NCBI RefSeq assembly: GCF_900457465.1
Contig: NZ_UAUU01000008.1
Location: 310,001 to 374,000, forward strand
Source of the DNA: Sphingobacterium multivorum
GTDB lineage: Bacteria > Bacteroidota > Bacteroidia > Sphingobacteriales > Sphingobacteriaceae
Direction: 5' to 3'
Length of the DNA: 64,000 bases
Under the pieces are notes generated by a model. It was not told the origin of the DNA. It did not search any database and saw nothing but the letters and a program-made list of their open reading frames with translations. Positions within the stretch are counted from its first letter, which is position 1. Each line of letters opens with the position of its first letter. Made by a program: the position numbers and the translations under genes. This document shows positions 16,120 through 24,763 of the stretch, in pieces.

Positions 16120-17183
16120 CTATAGACGAACTTCGAAAGAACGGGCTGATCCTGTTTGAGGCCGTTGTCGGCAGCCGGGCATATGGTTTGGCCACCGCAT
16201 CTTCCGATACGGATATCAAGGGGGTATTTTATCTGCCTCTGGAAGATTACTTGGGTGGTCAATATACTGCCCAAGTGGCTAATGCGAGCAATGATGAAGT
16301 GTATTATGAGCTAGGTCGCTTCGTCGAGCTCCTGTCAAAGAGTAATCCGACTGTATTGGAGCTATTGGCTAGTCCTGCCGATTGCATCGTATACCGAGAT
16401 CCAATAATGGAGCAATTTAAAATGCAGGAATTTATTACGCGGGAGGCCGTTATGACTTTTGCGCAATATGCTATGGTACAGGTGCGTAAGGCAAAAGGGT
16501 TGAATAAGAAAATCAACAATCCGATGGATCACGAACGTAAAAATTTGCTGGAGTTCTGTTTTATCATAGCCGGTAATGGTAGTTTACCGTTAAGCGCGTG
16601 GCTGAGCAGGCGGCATTGGAAGCAGGAAAACTGTGGTTTAGCAAAGATTGAACATGCAAAGGGAATGTATGCCCTATATTATGATCAGACTCAGACTTTG
16701 GGTTATAAAGGCGTCGTGGCTAACCTGGATAGCAATGAGGTGTCGTGCAGTTCTATCGCAAAGGGTCAGACACTTTGTGCGTACCTCTGTGTTAATTACG
16801 AATCTTATTCATCTTATTGCAAGGCGTATAATGAATATTTCAGCTGGGTGTCAGCACGCAATGAGGCACGTTTTGAGGGGACAATGGATCATGGGCAGGG
16901 TTATGATGCGAAAAATATGATGCATACCATACGTTTATTGCAACAGGCAAAGGAGATTGTATCCAAAAAGAAATTACAGATACAACGTCCCAATAGGGAA
17001 GAGCTCCTGCGCATCAAGAATGGCGCCTATAGCTATGAGGAACTTTTTGTCTGGTCGCAAAAGCTCTTTCAGGAAGTTGAAGAGCTCTGCTTGCACAGTT
17101 TATTTCCGGTAGCGCCAGATCAGGTTAAGCTGAAGCATCAATTGGTTGATATGCGTAAGCGTCTGTATCATGTTAAGATTTAA
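16116..17183 (+). CDS. RlaP-type nucleotidyltransferase, second of pair
   Basis: 355 aa, a longer member of the same family: VVGSRAYGLATASSDTDIKG (residues about 17-36) holds the G-S-R-x-Y-G loop and D-x-D metal ligands. The middle carries helical KNLLEFCFIIAGNGSLPLSAW and the C-terminus is helical and basic. The two genes are divergent paralogues, which suggests a heterodimer or two steps in one reaction; this is inference. The pair sits exactly where repeat copy A lost its fpg neighbour, so it may have arrived by insertion. Confidence 0.78.
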   Translation: MTIDELRKNGLILFEAVVGSRAYGLATASSDTDIKGVFYLPLEDYLGGQYTAQVANASNDEVYYELGRFVELLSKSNPTVLELLASPADCIVYRDPIMEQFKMQEFITREAVMTFAQYAMVQVRKAKGLNKKINNPMDHERKNLLEFCFIIAGNGSLPLSAWLSRRHWKQENCGLAKIEHAKGMYALYYDQTQTLGYKGVVANLDSNEVSCSSIAKGQTLCAYLCVNYESYSSYCKAYNEYFSWVSARNEARFEGTMDHGQGYDAKNMMHTIRLLQQAKEIVSKKKLQIQRPNREELLRIKNGAYSYEELFVWSQKLFQEVEELCLHSLFPVAPDQVKLKHQLVDMRKRLYHVKI

Positions 17184-17200
17184 TTCTTCATGTCAAGGAG

Positions 17201-17388
17201 AAGTCAGTAATGGATAGCGTTCCACCATCCTTAAACTTCATGGAAACTAATGCATACTTTGGATTTTAAGCAAAGCATTTGCGATTTCGGTTGCTTTCTC
17301 CCGGACGGTGACCGGTTGATTTTTATATGATGGTGGATAATCTCCATTATACCAAGGCATAATTCCTCATTTTTGTATTTAGAACAAG
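17201..17388 (-). pseudogene. deleted scrap of the fpg / 61-aa gene locus
   Basis: Two pieces of the 36.4-37.0 kb locus are joined: 17201-17267 matches the middle of the Fpg/Nei gene (36432-36498), and 17268-17388 matches the start and leader of the 61-aa gene (about 36873-36995). About 370 bp between them is missing. The start codon of the 61-aa gene remains (17358-17360) and would give a truncated 37-aa peptide beginning MPWYNGDYPPSYKNQPV. Confidence 0.8.
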
Positions 17389-17511
17389 GTACGCGTAGGA
17401 TATCAAATAAATTTATCTGTTTCTGTACTAATTAGTTAATTGACACAGGATTCTTACAGGAGGAATTTTTTCTTAATTTCGAACCGTTAATATTTATAAT
17501 TCATTCCATTT

Positions 17512-18258
17512 ATGCTGTTCATTTATACACGTTACGAGTACGTTTTAGGAAGTAAAAATATCACTGCAACATTAAAAAATGAGACCATACCGCAGAATTT
17601 CAATCTTAGTATCATTACACCTGCGACCAAATTTTTAGGGTTTCCGGTTGGAGGAGGTCTGGTAAAAATGTCTCGTTTAGTCAATCAGTACGGGCAGGTC
17701 ATCCACGCAAGAAATTATTCGCCTGAAATAAAAGAAGAGGTAAAGAAATTTAAGAAGACACTAGAAATTCCCTATTTCAAACTTTGGAAAGGGTATTTGA
17801 TTATAGCATCGATAGCAATTATCGGCTCTATTATTTACGGTATTAAACTGAACATGGATGGCAAGAAATATCGGAATGAAAAAGAAAGTCTTGCTAAGTC
17901 GGCTCAACAATTACAGGCAGGACAACTATATGGAGCAAGTTTCTTTACCGATGCTGAAGGAAATAACATCCAAGGTTTACCAGCAGGTTGGGTTAAGATT
18001 CTAAAGATAGAAGGAGATACAATCTTTGTCCAACGGTCTAAAAAAATATCGGATCGTGCGATGTTTGAAATGAAAGATTTGGAATCAATTAAGCCAACAT
18101 CGGATGAAGACTGGAATAATAGGATCGAAAAAATGAATTATACGCTATTTAAAGAAGCTGTAAACAATAAAAATTTATCCGGTATTGATTTATCTTATAT
18201 TGGTGCAGATCATGATAAATATTCTGGCGTTATTATGTCTTTTAAAGGCGTTGAATAA
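17512..18258 (+). CDS. membrane protein of unknown function, 248 aa
   Basis: A single strong transmembrane helix LIIASIAIIGSIIYGIKL at residues about 98-115 separates a 95-residue N-terminal part from a 130-residue C-terminal domain with AGWVKILKIEGDTIFVQRS. The N-terminal part contains GFPVGGGLVKMSRLVNQYG. I do not recognise a family. It is a monocistronic gene with an AT-rich upstream region. The short palindrome ACTAATTAGT lies about 75 bp upstream, of unclear meaning. Confidence 0.6.
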   Translation: MLFIYTRYEYVLGSKNITATLKNETIPQNFNLSIITPATKFLGFPVGGGLVKMSRLVNQYGQVIHARNYSPEIKEEVKKFKKTLEIPYFKLWKGYLIIASIAIIGSIIYGIKLNMDGKKYRNEKESLAKSAQQLQAGQLYGASFFTDAEGNNIQGLPAGWVKILKIEGDTIFVQRSKKISDRAMFEMKDLESIKPTSDEDWNNRIEKMNYTLFKEAVNNKNLSGIDLSYIGADHDKYSGVIMSFKGVE

Positions 18259-18339
18259 TATTATTTCTAGAATTAAAACTGGAAAAATGGAATGAAAGTT
18301 CGCAAGTTTATTATCAAGAAGAGAAGAAATACATCGATA

Positions 18340-18867
18340 TTACCAATTATCAATATTGGTTGATTTTTCAAGAATGGATTTGATCAGCCCATTAAAGTAC
18401 GCGTTTACGAATTGATGTTTTTTCTCATTTTTGGGGCTACCGTTGCCTTTGAAATAAAATTTTTTCACGTTCATTTTATTCCAAGTACCGTTGTAATTCA
18501 TAATTTGAGCACTGAAAGTTGGACTATTGATTCTTATTTTTCCATCTTTAAACAAAAAAGACAAGGTATAATCGACATCATAGTAAGCAATACCCGATGT
18601 TTTAAGTCCTCTTTGTTGGTAAGCTGCTAAAGTTATCGCCTGCCCGGGAACCAAAGTCAGGCCTTCTTTGGGATTGGAATACAAGCTATTGATCGACTTT
18701 AATACATTATTGTAAAGTTCTTGCTGTTTAACGCCAGGAACTTCTACTACGGTATAATCTAGATTCTCTTTAGAAACGAAACCTGTTGGAGCTAGGGTGA
18801 AATATTGTGGAAACGCCAAATTTGTGAACAGAAGCAAAAATATTCCGGTAATGATATAATTTTTCAT
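18340..18867 (-). CDS. DUF4468-like secreted protein
   Basis: 175 aa with a clear signal peptide NYIITGIFLLLFTNLAFPQ. The mature part reads YTVVEVPGVKQQELYNNVL then KSINSLYSNPKEGLTLVPG, the pattern of DUF4468 (a periplasmic domain of TBP-like fold in Bacteroidota). The C-terminal helix NAYFNGLIKSILEKS is also typical. Role unknown. It converges with the upstream plus-strand membrane gene. Confidence 0.65.
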   Translation of the reverse strand: MKNYIITGIFLLLFTNLAFPQYFTLAPTGFVSKENLDYTVVEVPGVKQQELYNNVLKSINSLYSNPKEGLTLVPGQAITLAAYQQRGLKTSGIAYYDVDYTLSFLFKDGKIRINSPTFSAQIMNYNGTWNKMNVKKFYFKGNGSPKNEKKHQFVNAYFNGLIKSILEKSTNIDNW

Positions 18868-19072
18868 ATTAAATTGTTTTAAAGAGAATTAACTTAGCCA
18901 ATTTTACAAAATAATTCTTTAGTCGCATCAATGTTTCTGCAATGTACTTCATTGTAAAAGAAAATCCAATTGAAAAGTGCATACAGAGGATGTCGAACCA
19001 TTTTATAACTATACCACTGAGGAAATTGTTTGCAAATCAATGTATATATTTGAATACTAAAAAGATTTAAAG

Positions 19073-19677
19073 ATGATAAAATCAATGCGAACACAAACTA
19101 TTACCATTGGAATTATAATAATAATTATTTTAAATTTATTTGGCTGTTCTGGACATACTAAGCAAAACAATAATAAGCCATCAATTCAGAATCCATTAAC
19201 CGAGCAGATTATTGATACGACTTCGGATGACATCTTATTGGAAGTCGTTTATGATAACCTCTTTCGTAAGTTATCGCCGGCATATGACAAAGAATATGAA
19301 ATCGTCTTGTCCTGGAACAAATCCAGACAAGCAATTATATGATCAGCCAATTAGAAGGAGAAGTAAATAATGGTGGTTATAACCAGTTTTATTTTAATTC
19401 AAGCGGTCAATTTGCTGCTGCGTTGCCAGAAGCGCTGAAATTAGTTGGCGCTACTCAATTTGCTGATCTGACCGAGCGGGCAAACAGCACATTTGAAAAG
19501 GAGAAATCGAAAATAACCGAAGATCAGGATGGTACGGTAGAAGGTTTTAGTAAATCTTATGAAAACAATCCGCTAAACAAATTTGACGAGGAGTTCTACA
19601 AACTTAATGACGCTAAAAACTTGCAAAAAATTCTGGTTGACTACATCCGAAAGAACAAGAAAGAGTTTACTGATTAG
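19073..19677 (+). pseudogene. DMP19 (DUF4375) lipoprotein, single frameshift
   Basis: The N-terminal piece has a lipoprotein signal ITIGIIIIIILNLFGC and runs to SWNKSRQAI. The rest of the domain continues in the next frame: MISQLEGEVNNGGYNQFYFN, then a C-terminal LQKILVDYIRKNKKEF. NGGYNQFYFNSSG is the hallmark of DMP19-like (DUF4375) domains. A missing T in ATTATATGATC near 19335 accounts for the break. One restored base gives an open frame of about 201 codons. The function of the family in bacteria is unknown. Confidence 0.7.
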
Positions 19678-19890
19678 CATGTATTTACATATAGCCAAAA
19701 GTAAAATTAAAATTAGAGAATTTGGACCTGGATAGTTTATATGTTGAACGATGCCCTTTTCACCGTATTGATTAATGACATTTTCCAGTTGATGATAAAA
19801 AGTGTCACAATGGAAAGAAAATTTTAGATAATTTTTTTACTGGCATGCATTTCAGTAATTTTGAATTTATAACATAAACTTTAAGTAAGA

Positions 19891-21307
19891 ATGGAAAAGT
19901 ATAATTACGGGGTCATTGGTCTGGGTGTAATGGGAAGAAATCTGCTTTACAACATTGCCGATAATGGTTTTTCTGTCGTAGGATTCGATTTAGATGAAGA
20001 AAAGGTAATCGAACTTCGTAAAGGAGTGGCTTCCGGTACACAGGTTGTTGGAACTGTTTCACTAGAGGAATTTGTATTGAGTTTAGAAAGTCCGCGAAAA
20101 GTTATTTTGATGGTACCAGCAGGCAAACCGGTTTGATGCTGTTCTTGAAAGCATAACCCGCTGCTGAGTCCAAAAGATATTGTCGTTGATGCGGGAAATT
20201 CTTATTTCAAAGATACCGAGAGACGTATAGCCAATTTAGCTTCTAAAAACCTTCATTTTATGGGAATGGGAGTTTCTGGAGGAGAGCAGGGCGCCAGAAG
20301 AGGACCGAGTATTATGCCAGGGGGAGATTTGGAAGTTTTCAATTTGGTGAAGCCTATGCTGGAAGTTATTTCAGCAAAAGTAAATGGGAGCCCTGTACCG
20401 CTTATATGGGGAAAGGAGCTGCTGGGAATTATGTTAAAATGGTTCACAACGGTATTGAATATGCCATCATGCAATTAATCAGTGAAGCATATGATTTACT
20501 GAGAAAAGGAGCTAATCTTACGAATGAACAATTGTATGAAGTTTTTAAAAGATGGAATGAAGGCGAGATGAATTCTTTCCTTATTGAAATAACAAGAGAT
20601 ATCTTCCAGCAAAAAGATGATGTAACAGACGGTTTTCTTGTCGACAAGATTTTAGATAAAGCAGGAGCAAAAGGAACCGGAAAATGGACTCCCAGGAGGG
20701 TATGGAAATTGGGGTCTCTATTCCAACCATCGATATTGCCGTAACATCAAGAATTTTATCCGCTTACAAAGATGAGCGAGCAAAAGCTTCTCAAATATAT
20801 GCTAAAGAAGAAGTGAAAACTCCAGAAAATACAGAATTGTTTATAAAAGAGGTGGGGGATGCTTTGTATTTATCTACTTTAATCAGTTATGCTCAAGGTT
20901 TGGCATTATTGGTAAAAGCTTCTGAGGAATATCAGTTTGAAATTCCGTTAAAAGATGTTGTTAAAATCTGGAGAGGTGGGTGTATCATCCGTTCGGTTTT
21001 ATTGGAGAAATTTTATCTGGCTTATTCAAAGTACGAGAACTTATCTAATATTTTATTGGATCAGGAAATTTCAGAAATTGTAAAAGATAAAATTCCGTCA
21101 TTAAGAAAAACGGCTGCTTTTGCTGTATCAAACGGAATTCCAAGTTTAGGAATTCAGTCGGCTCTAGGGTATTTCGAAGCATACACCACAGCATCTTTAC
21201 CTGTAAACCTGCTCCAGGCTCAGCGTGATTATTTTGGTGCGCACACTTACCAAAGAACGGACAGAGAAGGAGTCTTTCATACTTCATGGCAAACCCCAAA
21301 TAACTAG
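19891..21307 (+). pseudogene. gnd: 6-phosphogluconate dehydrogenase (decarboxylating), four frameshifts
   Basis: The pieces add up to a normal 470-residue Gnd. The N-terminal NADP fold is GVIGLGVMGRNLLYNIADNG; next come [35 protein letters not shown] (catalytic loop), [20 protein letters not shown] with the catalytic Lys, and the C-terminal domain ending QRDYFGAHTYQRTDREG. Breaks lie near 20131 (extra T), 20157 (missing C), 20386 (missing G) and 20690 (missing T), all in homopolymer runs. The gene starts the gnd-zwf-pgl operon, converting 6-phosphogluconate to ribulose 5-phosphate with NADPH. An enzyme this central with neighbours intact makes base-calling error quite likely. Confidence 0.92.
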
Positions 21308-21316
21308 ATCCTAACA

Positions 21317-22798
21317 ATGAGTGACAATACAATCCTGCATCCAACAACGATCGTTATTTTTGGTGCAACAGGGGATTTGGCAAAAAGAAAGCTTTTTCCA
21401 GCCTTCTACAATTTATACATCGATGGCAGAATGCCCAAAGGTTTTAATATTCTAGCTTTAGGAAGAGCCGAAAATACGGATGAAAAATTCAGCGCTTATA
21501 TTAAAGAAAATCTGGAGAGTTTTTCCAGGAAGACCGTAACCAAGGAAGATTGGGCTGGTTTTCAGGCTCACATCAGCTATTTTCAGCATCAGCTTGATGA
21601 AGAAAGCTCTTATCAGAATTTATATCAGAAACTGGAGAATTTTGATAAGGTGTACGGAATGAGAGGAAACAGACTTTTCTATTTGTCGATTGCACCAAAC
21701 TTTGTATCTGTAATTTCAAATCATCTTAAAAATACATCAATAGCATCTGATCCTGCAACAGATCGAATTATTATCGAAAAACCTTTTGGTCACAATAAAG
21801 AATCTGCCATTGAGCTAAATAATCTTCTTTCACAAACTTTCCAGGAAGAACAGATTTATCGTATCGATCATTATTTAGGTAAAGAAACAGTACAGAATAT
21901 TTTGGCGTTCAGATTCGGAAATTCAATTTTTGAACCTCTTTGGAACCACAGACATATAGAATCGGTGCAGATTACGGTTGCCGAAGAAGTCGGAGTGGAA
22001 ACAAGAGCCAGTTTTTATGAGCAGACAGGAGCTTTGCGCGATATGATTCAGAACCATCTTTTGCAAATTCTTTGTATGGTTGCTATGGAACCTCCGGCTT
22101 CACTTGGATCGGGTGAGATCAGGGATCGTAAAGTTGATGTTTTAAAATCCATCCGTAGGATTTCTCCTGAAAAAGTAGATCATTATGCGGTAAGAGGACA
22201 GTACGGACGAGGCAAAGTAAATGGGCTGAAAGTAAATGGCTATCGCCAGGAGGAGGGAATTGCTCCTGATTCCAATACCGAAACATTTGTCGCTATCAAG
22301 TTTTATCTGGATAATGAAAGATGGGAGGATGTTCCTTTTTATGTTCGTACCGGGAAGAAGATGAAAGAAAAGCATTCTTATATAACGATTCAGTTTAAGC
22401 CACTTCCCAATTCTATGTTTTCAGAAAGCACCTCGCTTCTGTCGGCTAACCGATTGATTATTAATATCCAGCCACAAATGGACATCAGATTGCAGTTTAT
22501 GTCTAAAAAACCAGGCTTGTCCTTAGCGCTTAAACCTGTGGAAATGATTTTCGATAATTTTGCCTGTCAGACCGATACTCCCGAAGCTTATGAAACTCTA
22601 TTATTGGAAGCACTTGTCGGAGACCTTACACTGTTTATGCGCTCTGATCAGGTAGAAGAAGCGTGGGATGTGATAAAAACAATTCAGGAAACCTGGGAAA
22701 AAACCAAAGACCCCTCTTTCCCAAATTATGCTTCAGGAAACTGGGGGCCTGATGACAGTGATGCACTGGTAGAGCGGCAGGGACATCAGTGGGTTTAA
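21317..22798 (+). CDS. zwf: glucose-6-phosphate 1-dehydrogenase
   Basis: 493 aa, full length for the family. The NADP-binding GATGDLAKRKLFPAFYNL is at residues about 15-32, IIEKPFGHN near 154, and the active-site RIDHYLGKE near 183 holds the catalytic Asp-His and Lys. The C-terminal half carries FYVRTGKKMKEKHS. The cytosolic enzyme oxidises glucose 6-phosphate to the lactone, making NADPH. It starts 9 bp after gnd and ends 16 bp before pgl, so all three are one operon. Confidence 0.96.
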   Translation: MSDNTILHPTTIVIFGATGDLAKRKLFPAFYNLYIDGRMPKGFNILALGRAENTDEKFSAYIKENLESFSRKTVTKEDWAGFQAHISYFQHQLDEESSYQNLYQKLENFDKVYGMRGNRLFYLSIAPNFVSVISNHLKNTSIASDPATDRIIIEKPFGHNKESAIELNNLLSQTFQEEQIYRIDHYLGKETVQNILAFRFGNSIFEPLWNHRHIESVQITVAEEVGVETRASFYEQTGALRDMIQNHLLQILCMVAMEPPASLGSGEIRDRKVDVLKSIRRISPEKVDHYAVRGQYGRGKVNGLKVNGYRQEEGIAPDSNTETFVAIKFYLDNERWEDVPFYVRTGKKMKEKHSYITIQFKPLPNSMFSESTSLLSANRLIINIQPQMDIRLQFMSKKPGLSLALKPVEMIFDNFACQTDTPEAYETLLLEALVGDLTLFMRSDQVEEAWDVIKTIQETWEKTKDPSFPNYASGNWGPDDSDALVERQGHQWV

Positions 22799-22814
22799 AA
22801 TCTATTAAAAGAAA

Positions 22815-23525
22815 ATGAATATTACGATATTTGATAATCTGGATGCTTTATATAAAGAAGCAGCAGATACATTTGTTGAGCTTTCGAAAAAAGCAATCCA
22901 GAAGCATGATAAATTTGTGGTTGCGTTGAGTGGTGGCTCTTCACCGAAAGCTATTTTTAGTTTATTAGCTACTCCTGAATATGCCGATAAAATAATTTGG
23001 GAGAAAATCCATTTTTTTTGGGTAGATGAAAGATGGGTTTCTCTTGAAGATGAGAAAAGTAATTTTAAGATGACTTTGGAAGTACTTTTGAATAAAGTTC
23101 CAGTCAATAAAAATCAGATTTTCCCCATGTATAAAGAGGGAATTGAGCCTGAAAATTACGCTAAAGAATACGAAGCGCAAATCAGAAATGTTTTGGGAGC
23201 TGACGGTATTTTTGATTTCATCCTATTAGGAATGGGGGATGATGGCCACACTGCCTCTCTGTTTCCAGGTGAAAAGATCCTACAAGAAAAAGGAAAATGG
23301 GTTGATGCCTACTATCTAAAGCCACAGGAAATGTTTAGAATTACGTTGACTGAACCTATCATCAATAAAGCTGAAAATATTCTAATTGTTACATTTGGCA
23401 AATCCAAGAAAAACGCTTTGAATCAAGTTCTTCATGGTGTATATAATCCTGAACTATATCCGTTACAGTTAATTGAAAAGAAAGCAGGAGTCCAGATTTT
23501 TACTGATAAAGAAGCTGGAGTTTAA
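22815..23525 (+). CDS. pgl: 6-phosphogluconolactonase
   Basis: 236 aa with the DevB/Pgl motifs ALSGGSSPKAIFSLLA (residues about 36-51), FWVDERWVS (about 75) and LGMGDDGHTASLFPG (about 140), which bind the sugar phosphate and carry the catalytic His. It hydrolyses 6-phosphoglucono-lactone, linking Zwf to Gnd in the oxidative pentose phosphate pathway. Last gene of the operon. Confidence 0.95.
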   Translation: MNITIFDNLDALYKEAADTFVELSKKAIQKHDKFVVALSGGSSPKAIFSLLATPEYADKIIWEKIHFFWVDERWVSLEDEKSNFKMTLEVLLNKVPVNKNQIFPMYKEGIEPENYAKEYEAQIRNVLGADGIFDFILLGMGDDGHTASLFPGEKILQEKGKWVDAYYLKPQEMFRITLTEPIINKAENILIVTFGKSKKNALNQVLHGVYNPELYPLQLIEKKAGVQIFTDKEAGV

Positions 23526-23659
23526 TTGAATTGTCTTTTCATCCGAATGCCCTTTATTTTCAATTGTATTTTGGGGGTAGGCAGTATGCATGCGAAAGAT
23601 TTAGGAACACGTTAGATTCCTATAAAATCGCAACAAAAAGTATGAGTAGAAGGAGGAAC

Positions 23660-23768
23660 ATAACGCCAAACAACATAGGATTCCATTATATGGAGGAATA
23701 TTAACCTCCATTTCGATATTGAGATTATCAAAAAGACCTTTCCGCAATTGCGGAAAGGTCTTTTTGAT
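23660..23768 (+). pseudogene. SRAP 5'-end fragment turned into a perfect palindrome
   Basis: 23660-23752 matches the leader and first 60 bases of the intact SRAP gene (about 59017-59115), with the start ATG changed to ATA. At the CGCAATTGCG of that gene the sequence then turns back on itself, giving a perfect 42-bp palindrome at 23727-23768 centred on CAATTG. As RNA this would form a 21-bp hairpin followed by T-rich sequence and may now serve as the terminator of gnd-zwf-pgl, 200 bp upstream. Confidence 0.8.
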
Positions 23769-23955
23769 TCCTCTTTTCGTGCGATGAAAGGAATTTTATT
23801 AATCCTAAAAATACGCAGATTTTAGCTGAGTATAAGATGAATTTTCTGGAGTAGTCTACAGTACATTTCCCTTAGCAATTGGGACCTGAGGTGAAACAAA
23901 AAAATCATAGCAGGTTTTAGTGAATTTCCGAAGATTGACGGGAAATGACTTAAAA

Positions 23956-24585
23956 CTATTTATTTTCTTTGACAGATTCATCTATAAGTTTCATTAGATG
24001 ATCGACAGTTTTAGCTACCTCTTCTTTCTTCACGACTAAGGTTTTTTTTTCTAGACCCGGAGGAAGAGAAATCTTGCCGTTAAATTCAGGAAGAAACAAA
24101 TTGATCTTTTCCTGATCCATTTTATTGAAATTAATAAAAGTCCATTTTTTGGTTTCGTCCTCTTTTAACGCTAATAAGTAAGCCGAAGTAATAGCCATTT
24201 TGCCTTTTTCAGGCATAGACATTACCAATACCTGAGGAATAAAGCAGTAGGCTATCCCATAAATTTTTGAGACATCTATATCGACATAATTGATCGTGGA
24301 ATCAATTTTAACCCCATATTTTATAAGAGATGAATAGAGTTCCTTGGTCAGTTTTGTTGCCTGATCTATCCCGCCCATGCTTTCAATTATGCGGGGCGAT
24401 GTTTGACTTATACCTTCGATATCTCCAGAAATAGATGCTTTTGTCATGATAGACAGTGCTTCCCTGAGCTGCGGATCTTTTTGCGCGAAGCTTGTATGAT
24501 GAAAAATAGTTAATAGCGTAATTAACCAAAATACCCTTTTTCGCTGGATGTATTTAAACCGGTTGAACCAATTGTTACTTTGCAT
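23956..24585 (-). CDS. secreted protein of unknown function, 209 aa
   Basis: A signal sequence after a basic N-terminus (RKRVFWLITLLTIFHHTSFAQ) precedes a mature domain of about 170 residues with KWTFINFNKMDQEKINLFLP and a lysine-rich helical C-terminus. I do not recognise a family; the layout is like small periplasmic DUFs of Bacteroidota. Monocistronic. Confidence 0.6.
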   Translation of the reverse strand: MQSNNWFNRFKYIQRKRVFWLITLLTIFHHTSFAQKDPQLREALSIMTKASISGDIEGISQTSPRIIESMGGIDQATKLTKELYSSLIKYGVKIDSTINYVDIDVSKIYGIAYCFIPQVLVMSMPEKGKMAITSAYLLALKEDETKKWTFINFNKMDQEKINLFLPEFNGKISLPPGLEKKTLVVKKEEVAKTVDHLMKLIDESVKENK

Positions 24586-24763
24586 AATGGAAAGAGGTTA
24601 ATTTCCGTTGAATGTACGGGTTTTTATTTATAAATCAAATTAGATAAGTGTCTCCGTATGAAGTATATTTTATTAATCTCTATTAACGCCAAAGCACAGG
24701 AGATAGAGATTTTAATTTGACTAGATCGTATCGGAAAGCATTTTTCAGGGACACCGATGGAAT

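Noticed and set aside
17426..17440. ACTAATTAGT palindrome upstream of the gene at 17512 as another operator of the dinB type
   Set aside because: Half sites touch instead of being three bases apart and there is no overlapping TAnnTTTG element.
18894..19094. 66-aa minus-strand frame between the DUF4468-like and DMP19 genes
   Set aside because: It overlaps the DMP19 start region, has no start signal, and its composition is that of AT-rich intergenic DNA.
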